Shown: one piece after another, positions 1-7,710 of the stretch
How the letters are laid out: the number at the start of each line of letters is the position of its first letter
Position numbering within the stretch: position 1 is the stretch's first letter
NCBI GenBank assembly: GCA_934488695.1
Contig: CAKSSH010000041.1
Location: 1 to 11,877, forward strand
DNA: 11,877 nt
DNA from: an uncultured Oscillospiraceae bacterium
GTDB lineage: Bacteria; Bacillota; Clostridia; Oscillospirales; Ruminococcaceae
Direction of reading: 5' to 3'
Position numbers and translations under genes: made by a program
Notes under the pieces: model-generated
What the model was told of the DNA's origin: nothing
The model's input: the letters and a program-made list of their open reading frames with translations, nothing else
The model's database searches: none

Positions 1-988
1 GCTCAGGACTGCCGATAAGCGGCCCAGGCATCAACTGCGTCGGATCCTCAACGATAAACCCGCGCCGCTGCCGATAATCCTCCATATCCGGGCAGACAAA
101 GCCGATCGGGCGATCCAACAACAAAAAATCAAAAAAAACGCTGGAATAATCAGTCAGCAGCGCGTCAGCCTGTGACAGCAAGCCGTAAAGCGAAAGGTCG
201 TGCTGTCGCAAGAAGGACTCATCCACAAATCGAATATTCAAAAGCGATTTCGGCAAAACCGCACCCTCCATCGGGTGCAGCTTAATACAAAGCAGCATAT
301 TCTGCGCCGAAAGCCGAGCCTCAAGCCGCTTTAAAAGCGCCGGGTTGAGCGGGCCGAGCTGTACCGGCGCCCCGTCCTCACGCCCCAGACGTTCAGAACG
401 CCGAAAGGTCGGCAGCCAGCAAATCAGCCGATCAAAGCCGCAAAGCTCCGACGGCAGCCGGCAGGGTCGAAAAAGCAAATCACAGCGCGGTTGTTGAGAC
501 AGCAAAATTTGCTTCTCGGCAGCTCCGAAGCTGCGGCACATAACATCCGCATAAAACGGAGAGGTGGCCAGCAAGCGGGTAAAATAATTTTGCCGCTCCC
601 TCTCCCGACCCGTCTCCATCCGACCGATACGTTTCAACGGCATACCGTGCCAAAGGTTGACAACAATCTGTCCGCGGCCGGGACGAATCGGATATTTCCC
701 GAAACAGTAAAAGCAATACCGACTGCGCATAAACGACCAAAGGCCGCGTGTTAAAGAAACAAAGCGCACCCCGGGCGGTGCCGAACGAGCAAAAACTGCC
801 CATTCGTCGGTCGCCACCACCAGCTTTTTCCGCCGATGAATATTCGACTCAATCATAAAGTCATACAGCGCCTGAACATTATCCCGAAAGCCGAGATTTG
901 CATAAAAGAAAACCCGGTTGCGCCCTTTCGGCAGACAGGCGTTAACAAAAGAAAGCGGCAACAACAGTATTTTCAGCAGCTTTTTCAT
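1..988 (-). CDS. CDP-glycerol glycerophosphotransferase family protein (C-terminus off the left edge)
   Basis: This gene is open from ATG at 988 to the window edge (329 codons, no stop). Members of the TagB/TagF/SpsB-like family (Pfam Glyphos_transf) move glycerol- or ribitol-phosphate from a CDP-activated donor onto wall teichoic acid or other surface glycans at the inner membrane face. Visible hallmarks are a hydrophobic basic N-terminus (MKKLLKILLLPL), NLWHGMPLK at about residues 111-119 with the histidine typical of the active site, KLHP at 236-239, and TDYSSVFFDF at 279-288, the donor-binding signature. Family members with one domain are usually about 370-400 residues, so roughly 40-70 residues should lie beyond base 1. 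The start overlaps the stop of the upstream glycosyltransferase as ATGA, and AAAGGAG sits 8-9 bases before it, so the two are translationally coupled in one operon. The exact acceptor and whether glycerol or ribitol phosphate is moved cannot be told. Confidence 0.88.
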   Translation of the reverse strand, partial: MKKLLKILLLPLSFVNACLPKGRNRVFFYANLGFRDNVQALYDFMIESNIHRRKKLVVATDEWAVFARSAPPGVRFVSLTRGLWSFMRSRYCFYCFGKYPIRPGRGQIVVNLWHGMPLKRIGRMETGRERERQNYFTRLLATSPFYADVMCRSFGAAEKQILLSQQPRCDLLFRPCRLPSELCGFDRLICWLPTFRRSERLGREDGAPVQLGPLNPALLKRLEARLSAQNMLLCIKLHPMEGAVLPKSLLNIRFVDESFLRQHDLSLYGLLSQADALLTDYSSVFFDFLLLDRPIGFVCPDMEDYRQRRGFIVEDPTQLMPGPLIGSPE

Positions 989-1848
989 GGGCGCTTCTCC
1001 TTTTGTTCGGATGTCCGCAAAAGCCGCCGATAAACAGCCGCCCGTGCCCAATCCGGCAGCAGAGCCACCATGATCCGCGGAAGCTCACAACGCCAAAAGC
1101 TGCCGATACCGACAAGGGACAAGGCCCGCATATGCCGATAAAAACGGTGCAACTGACGAATATAAGCTCGGCCGCCGCGACGACGGTACAGCCCGGCGCC
1201 GACGCGCATATACAAAAGAATTTCTTCGGCGTTGGCACAGGAAACCCCGGCCGCAACCGCACGTGCAAACAGCTCATAATCCTCAAAGCCGGGGTAATCC
1301 CGATATCCGCCGAGAGCCAAAACGGTCGACTTTCGATAAACCACGGCCGGATGATTAAAGGGATTTCGACGACGCACGGTTTTTCGTATTTCCGCCTCGG
1401 TAAGCGGCACCCGACGCACTCTTTCCAAATCTCCCGGCATTTTTATAAACTCACAAATCTGCGCACTGACGATTTCCGCTCCGGTGCGTTGCATCAAATC
1501 AAGCTGACAGGCCATCCGTGTCGGCACCGCCCAATCGTCACTGTCCATTCGGGCAACAAGCTCATATTGGCAAGCCGCAAGACCGGCATTGAGCGCAGCT
1601 GCAAGCCCGACATGCTGTTCAAGCCGAATCGGCCGAACCGGGAACCGGCTGCACAGGCGTTCGATTTCCCGGTCAAGCTCCGGACCGACAGGCCCGTCCA
1701 CCACAAGCACCAGTTCGTCCGGCGGCAGGGTCTGCGCAAACATGCTTTCAGCGCTCTGGACAAAAAAAGCGGGGGTTTCACACCGATAGACCGACATCAA
1801 AACACTGTAACGGACCGATGTCCGCGTCATTTTCGACGCTTGCCGCAA
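985..1848 (-). CDS. Family 2 glycosyltransferase
   Basis: The 287-residue product has a GT-A fold of family GT2. YSVLMSVY at 14-21 opens the nucleotide-binding fold, VVDGP at 49-53 and GLAAALNAGL at 81-90 follow, and RMDSDD at 100-105 contains the DXD-type metal/nucleotide-sugar site. NPFNHPAVVYRKS and GFEDYELFARA further on match the acceptor half of AmsE-like and WaaE-like enzymes. It should add a sugar to a lipid-linked or surface glycan in the cytoplasm, at the membrane. Start choice: TTG at 1848 has AGGAGG only 7 bases upstream, while the first in-frame ATG (1830) lies about 25 bases from that site, so TTG is preferred. The gene has its own promoter upstream and overlaps the CDP-glycerol transferase gene by four bases at its end. 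Sugar and acceptor are unknown. Confidence 0.88.
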   Translation of the reverse strand: MRQASKMTRTSVRYSVLMSVYRCETPAFFVQSAESMFAQTLPPDELVLVVDGPVGPELDREIERLCSRFPVRPIRLEQHVGLAAALNAGLAACQYELVARMDSDDWAVPTRMACQLDLMQRTGAEIVSAQICEFIKMPGDLERVRRVPLTEAEIRKTVRRRNPFNHPAVVYRKSTVLALGGYRDYPGFEDYELFARAVAAGVSCANAEEILLYMRVGAGLYRRRGGRAYIRQLHRFYRHMRALSLVGIGSFWRCELPRIMVALLPDWARAAVYRRLLRTSEQKEKRP

Positions 1849-1901
1849 GCCGCCCCCTCCTTTTGCCGCACCGGCTCATTTTCCTGTTCACACTCTTTAT
1901 A

Positions 1902-1930
1902 AAGATAGCATATTTACCGATTTTTTGCAA
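1902..1930 (-). promoter_or_regulatory. Sigma-A-type promoter for the glycosyltransferase operon
   Basis: Reading leftward, TTGCAA (1930-1925) is followed after exactly 17 bases by TATCTT (1907-1902). Each hexamer matches the consensus at 4 of 6 positions, and the spacing is ideal. The leader to the TTG start at 1848 would be about 45 bases and contains the AGGAGG site. Nothing else in the gap 1849-2000 looks like a better promoter. Confidence 0.6.
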
Positions 1931-2000
1931 GGGGTTTTCCGTCTTTTTCCGTTGCACGCGCTCTTTGGCGTTCTTGCCTACGCAAAACAATTTCCTTTCA

Positions 2001-2043
2001 AAAGAAAAACACGCTGCGGCGTGATTGCCGTAACGTGCTTTTT
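2001..2043 (-). terminator. Intrinsic terminator of the nucleotidyltransferase gene
   Basis: Arms CACGCTGCGGC (2010-2020) and GCCGTAACGTG (2027-2037) pair over 11 positions with one mismatch and one wobble around a 6-base loop. Read leftward, the hairpin is followed by TTTTTCTTTT and lies about 30 bases after the TAA of the nucleotidyltransferase. It also has a T6 run on the right-hand side (2039-2044), so it could stop transcription both ways. A smaller 5-bp hairpin (2053-2066) sits between it and the stop codon. Confidence 0.75.
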
Positions 2044-2066
2044 TCTTTCCGCAGGCTTGCGAGCCT

Positions 2067-3002
2067 TTATTCCTGCCAAAGCCTTTCGGGATACTGACCG
2101 GCGCGCATTTTTGCAAGCAAAGCGGCGCGAACATCCGCCAAATCCTCATGATAAGTCATGCCGTACCATTGATCCTCGGTGCGCAGCACCGCAGCGTCCG
2201 CCTTTCCTTGCGCAATCAACAAGCTTGCAACGCTCGGCAGATAAAACTCGGCCTTCAGCGGATTGACCCCCGGCTGCGTCAAGCTGTCCAAAAACGTTTT
2301 CAGCTGGCTTTCAAATGCGCCGAGAATCTCCTGCGGAAACGCCCAGCAATTCATTGAAACCAGCACCTCCGGATCCAGCTTTGTCCAGTTCTTGCCGTCG
2401 TCCTCGGTGTAAGCAATATCCGCTCCCCGGCATTCGATATGTGTGCGCTCGGTCACGGTTTGCAGCATACCGTCCCGAACGCTGCAAACGCCGCGCGAGG
2501 TGTAACCGTTTTTAGATACGGTGTTTTTCAGCACAAAGCCGGCCATAGCCATATGCATGAGCCCGTCTCCCTCCGGACGGTGAAGCAAAAAGTCATGCAG
2601 CAGCCGGAAACACTGCGGGCCGTAATAATCATCCGCATTGATAACCGCAAAGTCCTCCCGGATCACATCCCGGCCGCACCAAACAGCATGCCCGGTGCCA
2701 AACGGCTTTTGCCGTCCCTGAGGCGCGCAATACCCCGCCGGCAGTTTGGAAATTTCCTGCATGATGTACTCAGTCTCGATTTGCCGGGAGATCCGGTCCC
2801 CGATTTTTTCGCGAAACTCTTCGGCAATTTCTTCTTTAATAATAAAATATACCTTATCAAAGCCGGCTCGCTTGGCATCAAAAATAGAATAATCAATAAT
2901 CAGTTCTCCGGCAGGACCTACCGGCGTTAACTGCTTCAGTCCGCCGAAACGGCTGCCCATCCCCGCTGCCATGATAACTAAGGCTGTTTTCTTTTGCTGC
3001 AT
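2067..3002 (-). CDS. Nucleotidyltransferase (NDP-sugar pyrophosphorylase-like)
   Basis: The 311-residue product belongs to the NTP_transferase fold that joins a sugar- or small-molecule phosphate to an NTP with release of pyrophosphate. MAAGMGSRFGGLKQL at residues 11-25 is the G-x-G-x-R...K pyrophosphorylase signature binding the NTP phosphates. GTGHA at 102-106 is the base-recognition loop, and NADDYYG at 122-128 carries the metal-binding aspartates. No left-handed beta-helix acyltransferase domain and no signal peptide follow, so it is a soluble single-domain enzyme. Start choice: ATG at 3002 follows GGGAGGAAAGG closely. An in-frame ATG at 3056 lies upstream of the promoter -10 and would not be transcribed from it. 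It is monocistronic, between its own promoter and terminator. The neighbouring operon suggests it feeds surface-glycan synthesis, but the substrate cannot be read from the sequence. Confidence 0.85.
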   Translation of the reverse strand: MQQKKTALVIMAAGMGSRFGGLKQLTPVGPAGELIIDYSIFDAKRAGFDKVYFIIKEEIAEEFREKIGDRISRQIETEYIMQEISKLPAGYCAPQGRQKPFGTGHAVWCGRDVIREDFAVINADDYYGPQCFRLLHDFLLHRPEGDGLMHMAMAGFVLKNTVSKNGYTSRGVCSVRDGMLQTVTERTHIECRGADIAYTEDDGKNWTKLDPEVLVSMNCWAFPQEILGAFESQLKTFLDSLTQPGVNPLKAEFYLPSVASLLIAQGKADAAVLRTEDQWYGMTYHEDLADVRAALLAKMRAGQYPERLWQE

Positions 3003-3035
3003 TTTTGCCTTTCCTCCCAAAAATCGTTTATTTAC

Positions 3036-3063
3036 ATTATACGTCATTTTTGTCATATGTCAA
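3036..3063 (-). promoter_or_regulatory. Near-consensus promoter of the nucleotidyltransferase gene
   Basis: Reading leftward, TTGACA (3063-3058) and TATAAT (3041-3036) are both perfect hexamers, 16 bases apart. The expected transcript starts about 28 bases before the ATG at 3002. The -35 lies inside a perfect 14-bp palindrome, so such a strong promoter is likely held in check by a bound regulator. Confidence 0.8.
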
Positions 3064-3085
3064 TTGACATGCGACATTTTTGTCG
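3042..3085. promoter_or_regulatory. Symmetric TGTC/GACA operator array
   Basis: A perfect 14-bp palindrome ATGTCAATTGACAT (3057-3070) is centred at 3063.5. On each side, at equal distance, lies a box of the same design: CGTCATTTTTGTCA (3042-3055) and CGACATTTTTGTCG (3072-3085, itself a palindrome with a 4-base spacer). The box centres are 15 bp from the central one on each side. The array covers the -35 and spacer of the nucleotidyltransferase promoter. It looks like a multi-site operator for a dimeric repressor; which regulator binds is unknown. Confidence 0.5.
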
Positions 3086-3176
3086 TTGGACGGTCGCTCT
3101 TTTTTTCTGCGCAAAAAGGTTGAAAAATCTCACGGTTTCTCTTATAAGAATTGCGCCGGTTTTTTGGCCGAATGTC

Positions 3177-3205
3177 TTGACAAAGCGGGCAATTCATGAT
3201 ATATG
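3177..3205 (+). promoter_or_regulatory. Promoter of the 104-residue protein gene and possibly the genes after it
   Basis: TTGACA (3177-3182) is followed after 17 bases by TATATG (3200-3205). The -35 is perfect and the -10 matches 4 of 6. The start at 3254 would have a leader of about 40 bases with the site AAAGGCGG. No other rightward promoter was recognised between here and 3628. Confidence 0.65.
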
Positions 3206-3253
3206 TAAAGAGAAAATAAAATGACATCTCTCCTTAGAAAGGCGGTAAAACAA

Positions 3254-3568
3254 ATGGCCGAGAAAAAAGAGACTGCCCCTCAGGCATTTTTACAATACAA
3301 AGGACGTCCGCTGGTACGTTGCGGAAACGCGTTGTATTACGGAAACATGTATGACGACGCCGTTGTCATGCTGCAAATTGCCGACACGGTCAAGAACGCG
3401 GATATGGACTTTGCCGGAAAAATTATCGTACAAATGCTTAACACCGATCCCAACGCTGCGCCGACCGAGCTGGTCATCAAAAAAACCGATACACATGGTC
3501 TGTTTAATGCAATTGATATTGCCGCCGTCTGGTTGGACGCTGCGGCCGAAAAAGACTCACAGGCCTAA
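3254..3568 (+). CDS. Conserved-looking 104-residue protein of unknown function
   Basis: I do not recognise a named family. The product is a small soluble protein, MAEKKETAPQ at the N-terminus, with no signal peptide or membrane segment. Its core around residues 13-60 (QYKGRPLVRCGN, then LYYGNMYDDAVVMLQI) has the alternating pattern of beta strands and resembles short hypothetical proteins common in Clostridia genomes. That is a recollection, not a search. Start choice: ATG at 3254 has AAAGGCGG 8 bases upstream. A longer reading from 3221 is possible but has no ribosome site. The gene has its own promoter and is closed by a strong terminator, so it is expressed as a unit apart from the large gene after it. 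Function unknown. Confidence 0.75.
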   Translation: MAEKKETAPQAFLQYKGRPLVRCGNALYYGNMYDDAVVMLQIADTVKNADMDFAGKIIVQMLNTDPNAAPTELVIKKTDTHGLFNAIDIAAVWLDAAAEKDSQA

Positions 3569-3569
3569 C

Positions 3570-3596
3570 AAAAAGCGGCTTAAAAGCCGCTTTTTC
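3570..3596 (+). terminator. Strong intrinsic terminator after the small protein gene
   Basis: AAGCGGCT and AGCCGCTT form a GC-rich stem around a short TAA-type loop (core 3573-3592). It is flanked by an A run and followed by TTTTT. It begins directly after the TAA at 3566-3568 and ends about 32 bases before the large gene start. Any transcription of that gene from the promoter at 3177 must read through it. Confidence 0.85.
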
Positions 3597-3627
3597 AAAA
3601 TGTTCTTTGCAAAAAAGGAGAAAAATG

Positions 3628-6600
3628 ATGGAACAGTACATCGGTATATATAAAGCGCCTCGTCTGGAGGATCGTCCGTTTATCAACCCCGGAGAGGAAA
3701 TTTCCTTTGACGTAACCGCCGATCATTGCGAACATCGGCGCTTCCGCCTGTTTTTTACCGGAGAGACTAACACCTATTACACCTGGAAAAGTGAGCCGGA
3801 TTGCTGGGTGAATTACGGCAAGATTGACGATTCCTTGAGCCGTGAAGACGCCTTTCGTGCCCAGTATTGCGTCAAGCTGGAGGGGACGGATTATCCGAAA
3901 ATTTTATATAAAAAGATTCTCGGCGAGGCGAATTTAAACTATCTGCCGGCCAGCTTTTTCGACACGCAGCGCTGGCAGCCGGTAATGGCCTATCTGCCGC
4001 TGACAAATTACACCGACGATTGGCGTTTCGGTATCTTGGCGCGAGGCGAAAATATCGTTAAAAAAGACGGTGCCGTGCTTAAAATGCGGCTGGAAATTCG
4101 TTTTAACCACCCCGGCGTCAGCCGGCACGATATCACGCACCCGGCCGACCTTCTTTATGAAATCGACCTGCCGGACGGAAGCTTTGACTGGCAGGAATTG
4201 AGTCAGGACATTGTGATTCCGGCCGATAAAACCGCTTCGGTCTGCGCTTTCATCGAGGCCTCTCATTACGAGGGCACCCTGTACTTGGAATCGCCCTTTT
4301 TGATTTCATCCAACAACTTTAACATTCTGCCGGATTTTTCCGTCAGCGGCAGCCAACGTCCTTTTTACAACTGGCTGGGTCAGAATCTTTCCAAAAAAGA
4401 GTGGCCGAATTTTGAGCTTAAAGTAAACGGAAAAGCCTTTTTCAGCGGCGAGCTGTTTGAACGCTGCCATCGAAACAGCGAATGTGAGGTCGATATTCCG
4501 CAGGGCTTTTTGCAGGACGGAAAAAACACCGTCACACTGCGTCTGACGTCGGATTTCCGGGACGCGCCCTCCTACAGTATCAACGAGGTGGCGCTGCTTT
4601 CCGAGCCGTATGACGACTTTAACGTCATCTCCTGCCCCGAAATTGTGACGGCGGGCAGTCCTTTTTCGATGCTGCTTGCAATCAACCGGCCGCTTTCCCT
4701 GTCGTTGGAATCCGACCTGATAAAGCTGCTGCCGGGCGAAACCACGGTTTTTGAAAAGCCCGGGCTGTACGCTTTGCGTCTGTGCTGCGACCGTGTTTGC
4801 AACGATCTTCCTTTTGCGCTGCACAGCGCAGGCCACAGCGAAGCCTGCGCCCTGCGCCGCTGCGTTGAAAAGCCGTTACAGGACGGGGTCGTCACCGGCA
4901 CCGGTGACATGGTCTATATTCGTCAAACACTGCCCGACATGGAAAATTTCATCCGCTATTATTTCAGCGAGCATATCGGCAACCTCATCACCATTCGTCC
5001 GGTGTACCGCTGGTCGGGCACCCGCTGGTACAATCCCGAGGTCTTCGAGAAAATTGTGCCGTTGATGAATCGTCTCGGCGTGAAATACTCCGATATGACC
5101 GACGGCCGCGAGCCGGAGGGACAGTGTTCCAATCCGCCTATTGAGGTGCTTGCGGCAACGCAGGACGGCGTTGAAAGCGGTTTTCTGGGTCGTCAGAAGC
5201 ATGAGCAGGACGGTGCATACAATTACTGGTTTTATAATGATTTTTCCAATAATCCGGAGCGCGAGCTGCACTACGATCTGATGGTGCGCAACTTCCAGGA
5301 TTACCCCGAAGTCACCTCCCATTATGAGCATACGCCGAATGAGCAATTCTTCGTCGGCGAAGATTTGTCGATTTTTAAACACAAGGGACTGCCGCGCGAT
5401 ATGCGCGCTTTGACAGATTATGTCGTCACCCAACTGCGTCAAAACAAATACAACAACACCCGCCACACCGGCCCCTCCATCATGTTTAAGTATTTTTACG
5501 AGGCCGGCTTTGACTGGACGGGTGCCGAGCTGATGTATGGGCCGCTGGAGCCGGTCGTTGCCGCAATGCGCGGTGCTTACCGTTCCTTTGGGAAAACAAA
5601 CGGGTACGGAGCGCATCTGGCCGTTCAATGGTCGACCTATCCGCATGATGCCCCGGAAAAATTCCGCAGATACCGGCTGGCGCTGTATCTTTCCTATATG
5701 CACGGCATTACCGAGATCAACACTGAGGAAGGTCTTTTGCACCTGGAGGAATATTTTTCCTATTTTAACCGTTTTGACAACTGTACTCGTGCGCTGAAGG
5801 CACAGCAGCAGGATTTTTACCGCTATACCCTTTCTCACACCCGCAGCGGTGAATTTTACGCGCCGTTTGCCTTCCTGCACGGACGCTGTGACGGATTTTC
5901 CTGTTTTACCCGTGCCAAGGTTTGGGGCAAGGACGACTTTAATTTCTGCGACGCCGAGCAAAGCTGGGATCTCATTAAGCTCTTCTACCCGGTCAGCGAG
6001 CTGGACGGTATTTATCAGCACAATTGCCCGACCGACCATCCGGTTGGCTTCTACACCGGAACGCCACGCGGAAACACCGATATCATTCCGATTGAAAAGC
6101 ATGATTTTTCGCGGTATCGCGCTATTTCGTTTGCAGCTTACAATCAAGCGGACACCCGGGATCTGGATGCACTTTTGTCCTACGTGGAAAACGGCGGCAT
6201 CCTTGTCATGGGCTGGCCGCACCTGTCCACCACGACCAATCGGGACAGCATCGAAGCCGGATGTCTGTCATTCATCGACCATCCGTTGGTAGATGCCGTA
6301 GCAGGCAGCCATGCGCTGTTTGCCCGTGATTTCTATTGCGGAAATCCGGTCGATATTTGCCGCGACGTGCATTTTGACGAAATCATTGCTACCACCGATT
6401 CCGGACTTCCGCTTGCCTTTATCAAAAACCTCGGCAAGGGGCAGGTATTCTTTGTGAATACGGCGCAATATCCCGCACATGCTGCGGTCAAGCCGATTTA
6501 CGAATCCATCGTTTCTGAGATTTCCGACCGAATCAATGCCGCCGAGGACAGCTTTATCGAATGTGGCGAGGACGTCGGGTTCACCATCTTCGACCAAGCA

Positions 6601-6915
6601 GACGGCGGACGGCACATCTATGTGCTTGCGGTCGACTGGTACCGCAGTCCCGAAACGAAGCGTAAGGCGGTTTTACGTCTTGGTGACCAAAAATATGCTT
6701 TGGACGTCCCCTTCGGCTCCATGTTGAAAATTGCCGTTAAAGATTCAATTGCGGTATGGTCGGAGGATGAATCGGTTGAAGTTTTGCTGATAACCGGAAA
6801 CATTATCACTGTCCAGGGTTACGGCCGGCAAACCGTTCGGATTGCAGTGGACGGCAAAGTGCTTGAAAAGGAAATTGACTTTACAGACAACGCCCTGCAA
6901 GCCATTTCCCTTTAA
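3628..6915 (+). CDS. Large glycoside-hydrolase-like multidomain protein, uncharacterised
   Basis: The 1095-residue product has no signal peptide or membrane segment, so it should work in the cytoplasm. By reading alone, residues 1 to about 420 look beta-rich, with a sandwich-like stretch ending in DIPQGFLQDGKNTVTLRL. Residues of about 420-830 alternate hydrophobic strands and helices as in a TIM barrel, with ITIRPVYRWSGTRW early, DWTGAELMYGPLEP near 630-642 and GITEINTEEGLLHLEE at 693-708. Conserved-looking acids E634, E641, E696, E700 and E701 are candidate catalytic residues. About 825-960 (DFSRYRAISFAAYN, NGGILVMGWPHLS) resembles the class I amidotransferase-like domain found after the barrel in GH42-type enzymes. 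A small beta-rich tail ends the protein. This order suggests a sugar-cleaving enzyme, but family and substrate are not established. Start: AGGAG lies 7 bases before ATG 3628; ATG 3625 is the alternative. The exporter genes follow after 21 bases. Confidence 0.7.
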   Translation: MEQYIGIYKAPRLEDRPFINPGEEISFDVTADHCEHRRFRLFFTGETNTYYTWKSEPDCWVNYGKIDDSLSREDAFRAQYCVKLEGTDYPKILYKKILGEANLNYLPASFFDTQRWQPVMAYLPLTNYTDDWRFGILARGENIVKKDGAVLKMRLEIRFNHPGVSRHDITHPADLLYEIDLPDGSFDWQELSQDIVIPADKTASVCAFIEASHYEGTLYLESPFLISSNNFNILPDFSVSGSQRPFYNWLGQNLSKKEWPNFELKVNGKAFFSGELFERCHRNSECEVDIPQGFLQDGKNTVTLRLTSDFRDAPSYSINEVALLSEPYDDFNVISCPEIVTAGSPFSMLLAINRPLSLSLESDLIKLLPGETTVFEKPGLYALRLCCDRVCNDLPFALHSAGHSEACALRRCVEKPLQDGVVTGTGDMVYIRQTLPDMENFIRYYFSEHIGNLITIRPVYRWSGTRWYNPEVFEKIVPLMNRLGVKYSDMTDGREPEGQCSNPPIEVLAATQDGVESGFLGRQKHEQDGAYNYWFYNDFSNNPERELHYDLMVRNFQDYPEVTSHYEHTPNEQFFVGEDLSIFKHKGLPRDMRALTDYVVTQLRQNKYNNTRHTGPSIMFKYFYEAGFDWTGAELMYGPLEPVVAAMRGAYRSFGKTNGYGAHLAVQWSTYPHDAPEKFRRYRLALYLSYMHGITEINTEEGLLHLEEYFSYFNRFDNCTRALKAQQQDFYRYTLSHTRSGEFYAPFAFLHGRCDGFSCFTRAKVWGKDDFNFCDAEQSWDLIKLFYPVSELDGIYQHNCPTDHPVGFYTGTPRGNTDIIPIEKHDFSRYRAISFAAYNQADTRDLDALLSYVENGGILVMGWPHLSTTTNRDSIEAGCLSFIDHPLVDAVAGSHALFARDFYCGNPVDICRDVHFDEIIATTDSGLPLAFIKNLGKGQVFFVNTAQYPAHAAVKPIYESIVSEISDRINAAEDSFIECGEDVGFTIFDQADGGRHIYVLAVDWYRSPETKRKAVLRLGDQKYALDVPFGSMLKIAVKDSIAVWSEDESVEVLLITGNIITVQGYGRQTVRIAVDGKVLEKEIDFTDNALQAISL

Positions 6916-6936
6916 CGGCAGCAAAGGAGGTTTTTC

Positions 6937-7710
6937 GTGAACAATCAACAACTTTTGGATGTAGCTTCACGACTCGGATACAGCCTGCAGCAATACGGCG
7001 CCGAAACATACCGTGTCGAGGACTCTATCACCCGCGTTCTGACGGCACTCGGCGCCCGAGAGATCAACGTGTTTGTAATCAACTCCTGTATTATGATTTC
7101 CATACGCTCCGACACAGATGAAACCGTTTCAAAAATCCGGCGCTGCAAGGATAAAGTCACCGACCTTTACAAAATCGAGCGTTTGAACAGTCTTTGCCGT
7201 CGAATCTGCGAAACGCCGTTGAGTTATGAGGAAATTCTGACGGAGGTCGACGCAATCGAGCGTAAAAAGCCTTATCCGTTTATTCTCAAGCTTCTCGGAT
7301 TTACCTTGGTTTCCTCCGGGTTTTGTTATGTTTTCGGCGGAGCCGGTTTTGACATTTTAGCTGCTTTTTGCGTTTCTGTTGTTGTTTATCCCCTCCTGTG
7401 GGAGATGGAGCGCCTGCGCGCCGGTCTTTTCTTTAAAAACATCATAGGCAGTGCCTTGATTGCGCTTTTGGCCATCTTGTTTTCCGCTTTTTTACAGCCC
7501 GTCCGTTTGGACAAGGTCATTATCGGCATTTTCATGAATCTGGTCCCGGGCGTTGCACTGGTCAACTCCATGCGAGACATTATTGCCGGCGACCTTATCT
7601 CGGGTAAAAACGTACTGACCGAGGCGCTCATTATCGCTCTCGGTATGGCGCTTGGCAGCGGTATGATGATTGCCCTTCTGCAACCGCTGGTGACCGGAGG
7701 TGTCTTATGA
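6937..7710 (+). CDS. Threonine/serine exporter, ThrE N-terminal (YjjP-like) subunit
   Basis: The 257-residue product matches the DUF1212/ThrE N-terminal half. Residues 1 to about 110 are a soluble domain (LGYSLQQYGAETYRVEDSI is typical). About five membrane segments follow, starting at FILKLLGFTLVSSGFCYVF, with the family signature NLVPGVALVNSMRDIIAGD near 200-218. Family members export small amino acids such as threonine and serine with the motive force, and in YjjP/YjjB-type systems two separate proteins together make up the transporter. Start: GTG at 6937 with AAAGGAGG 6 bases upstream. It lies 21 bases after the large hydrolase-like gene, with no terminator between, and overlaps the next gene by 4 bases, so one operon is likely. 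What is really exported here is unknown. Confidence 0.9.
   Translation: MNNQQLLDVASRLGYSLQQYGAETYRVEDSITRVLTALGAREINVFVINSCIMISIRSDTDETVSKIRRCKDKVTDLYKIERLNSLCRRICETPLSYEEILTEVDAIERKKPYPFILKLLGFTLVSSGFCYVFGGAGFDILAAFCVSVVVYPLLWEMERLRAGLFFKNIIGSALIALLAILFSAFLQPVRLDKVIIGIFMNLVPGVALVNSMRDIIAGDLISGKNVLTEALIIALGMALGSGMMIALLQPLVTGGVL

Noticed and set aside
480..803. Short open frames on both strands near the left end
   Set aside because: They overlap the CDP-glycerol glycerophosphotransferase-like gene in other frames; that gene is the one with clear motifs.
1003..1902. A 299-codon rightward open frame over the glycosyltransferase gene
   Set aside because: It is antisense to a clear GT2 gene, has low-complexity composition with no domain pattern and no convincing ribosome site.
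4876..6222. A 448-codon leftward open frame inside the large hydrolase-like gene
   Set aside because: It is a shadow of the rightward gene, whose protein is coherent over its full length. The antisense product has no recognisable fold and no promoter or ribosome site.
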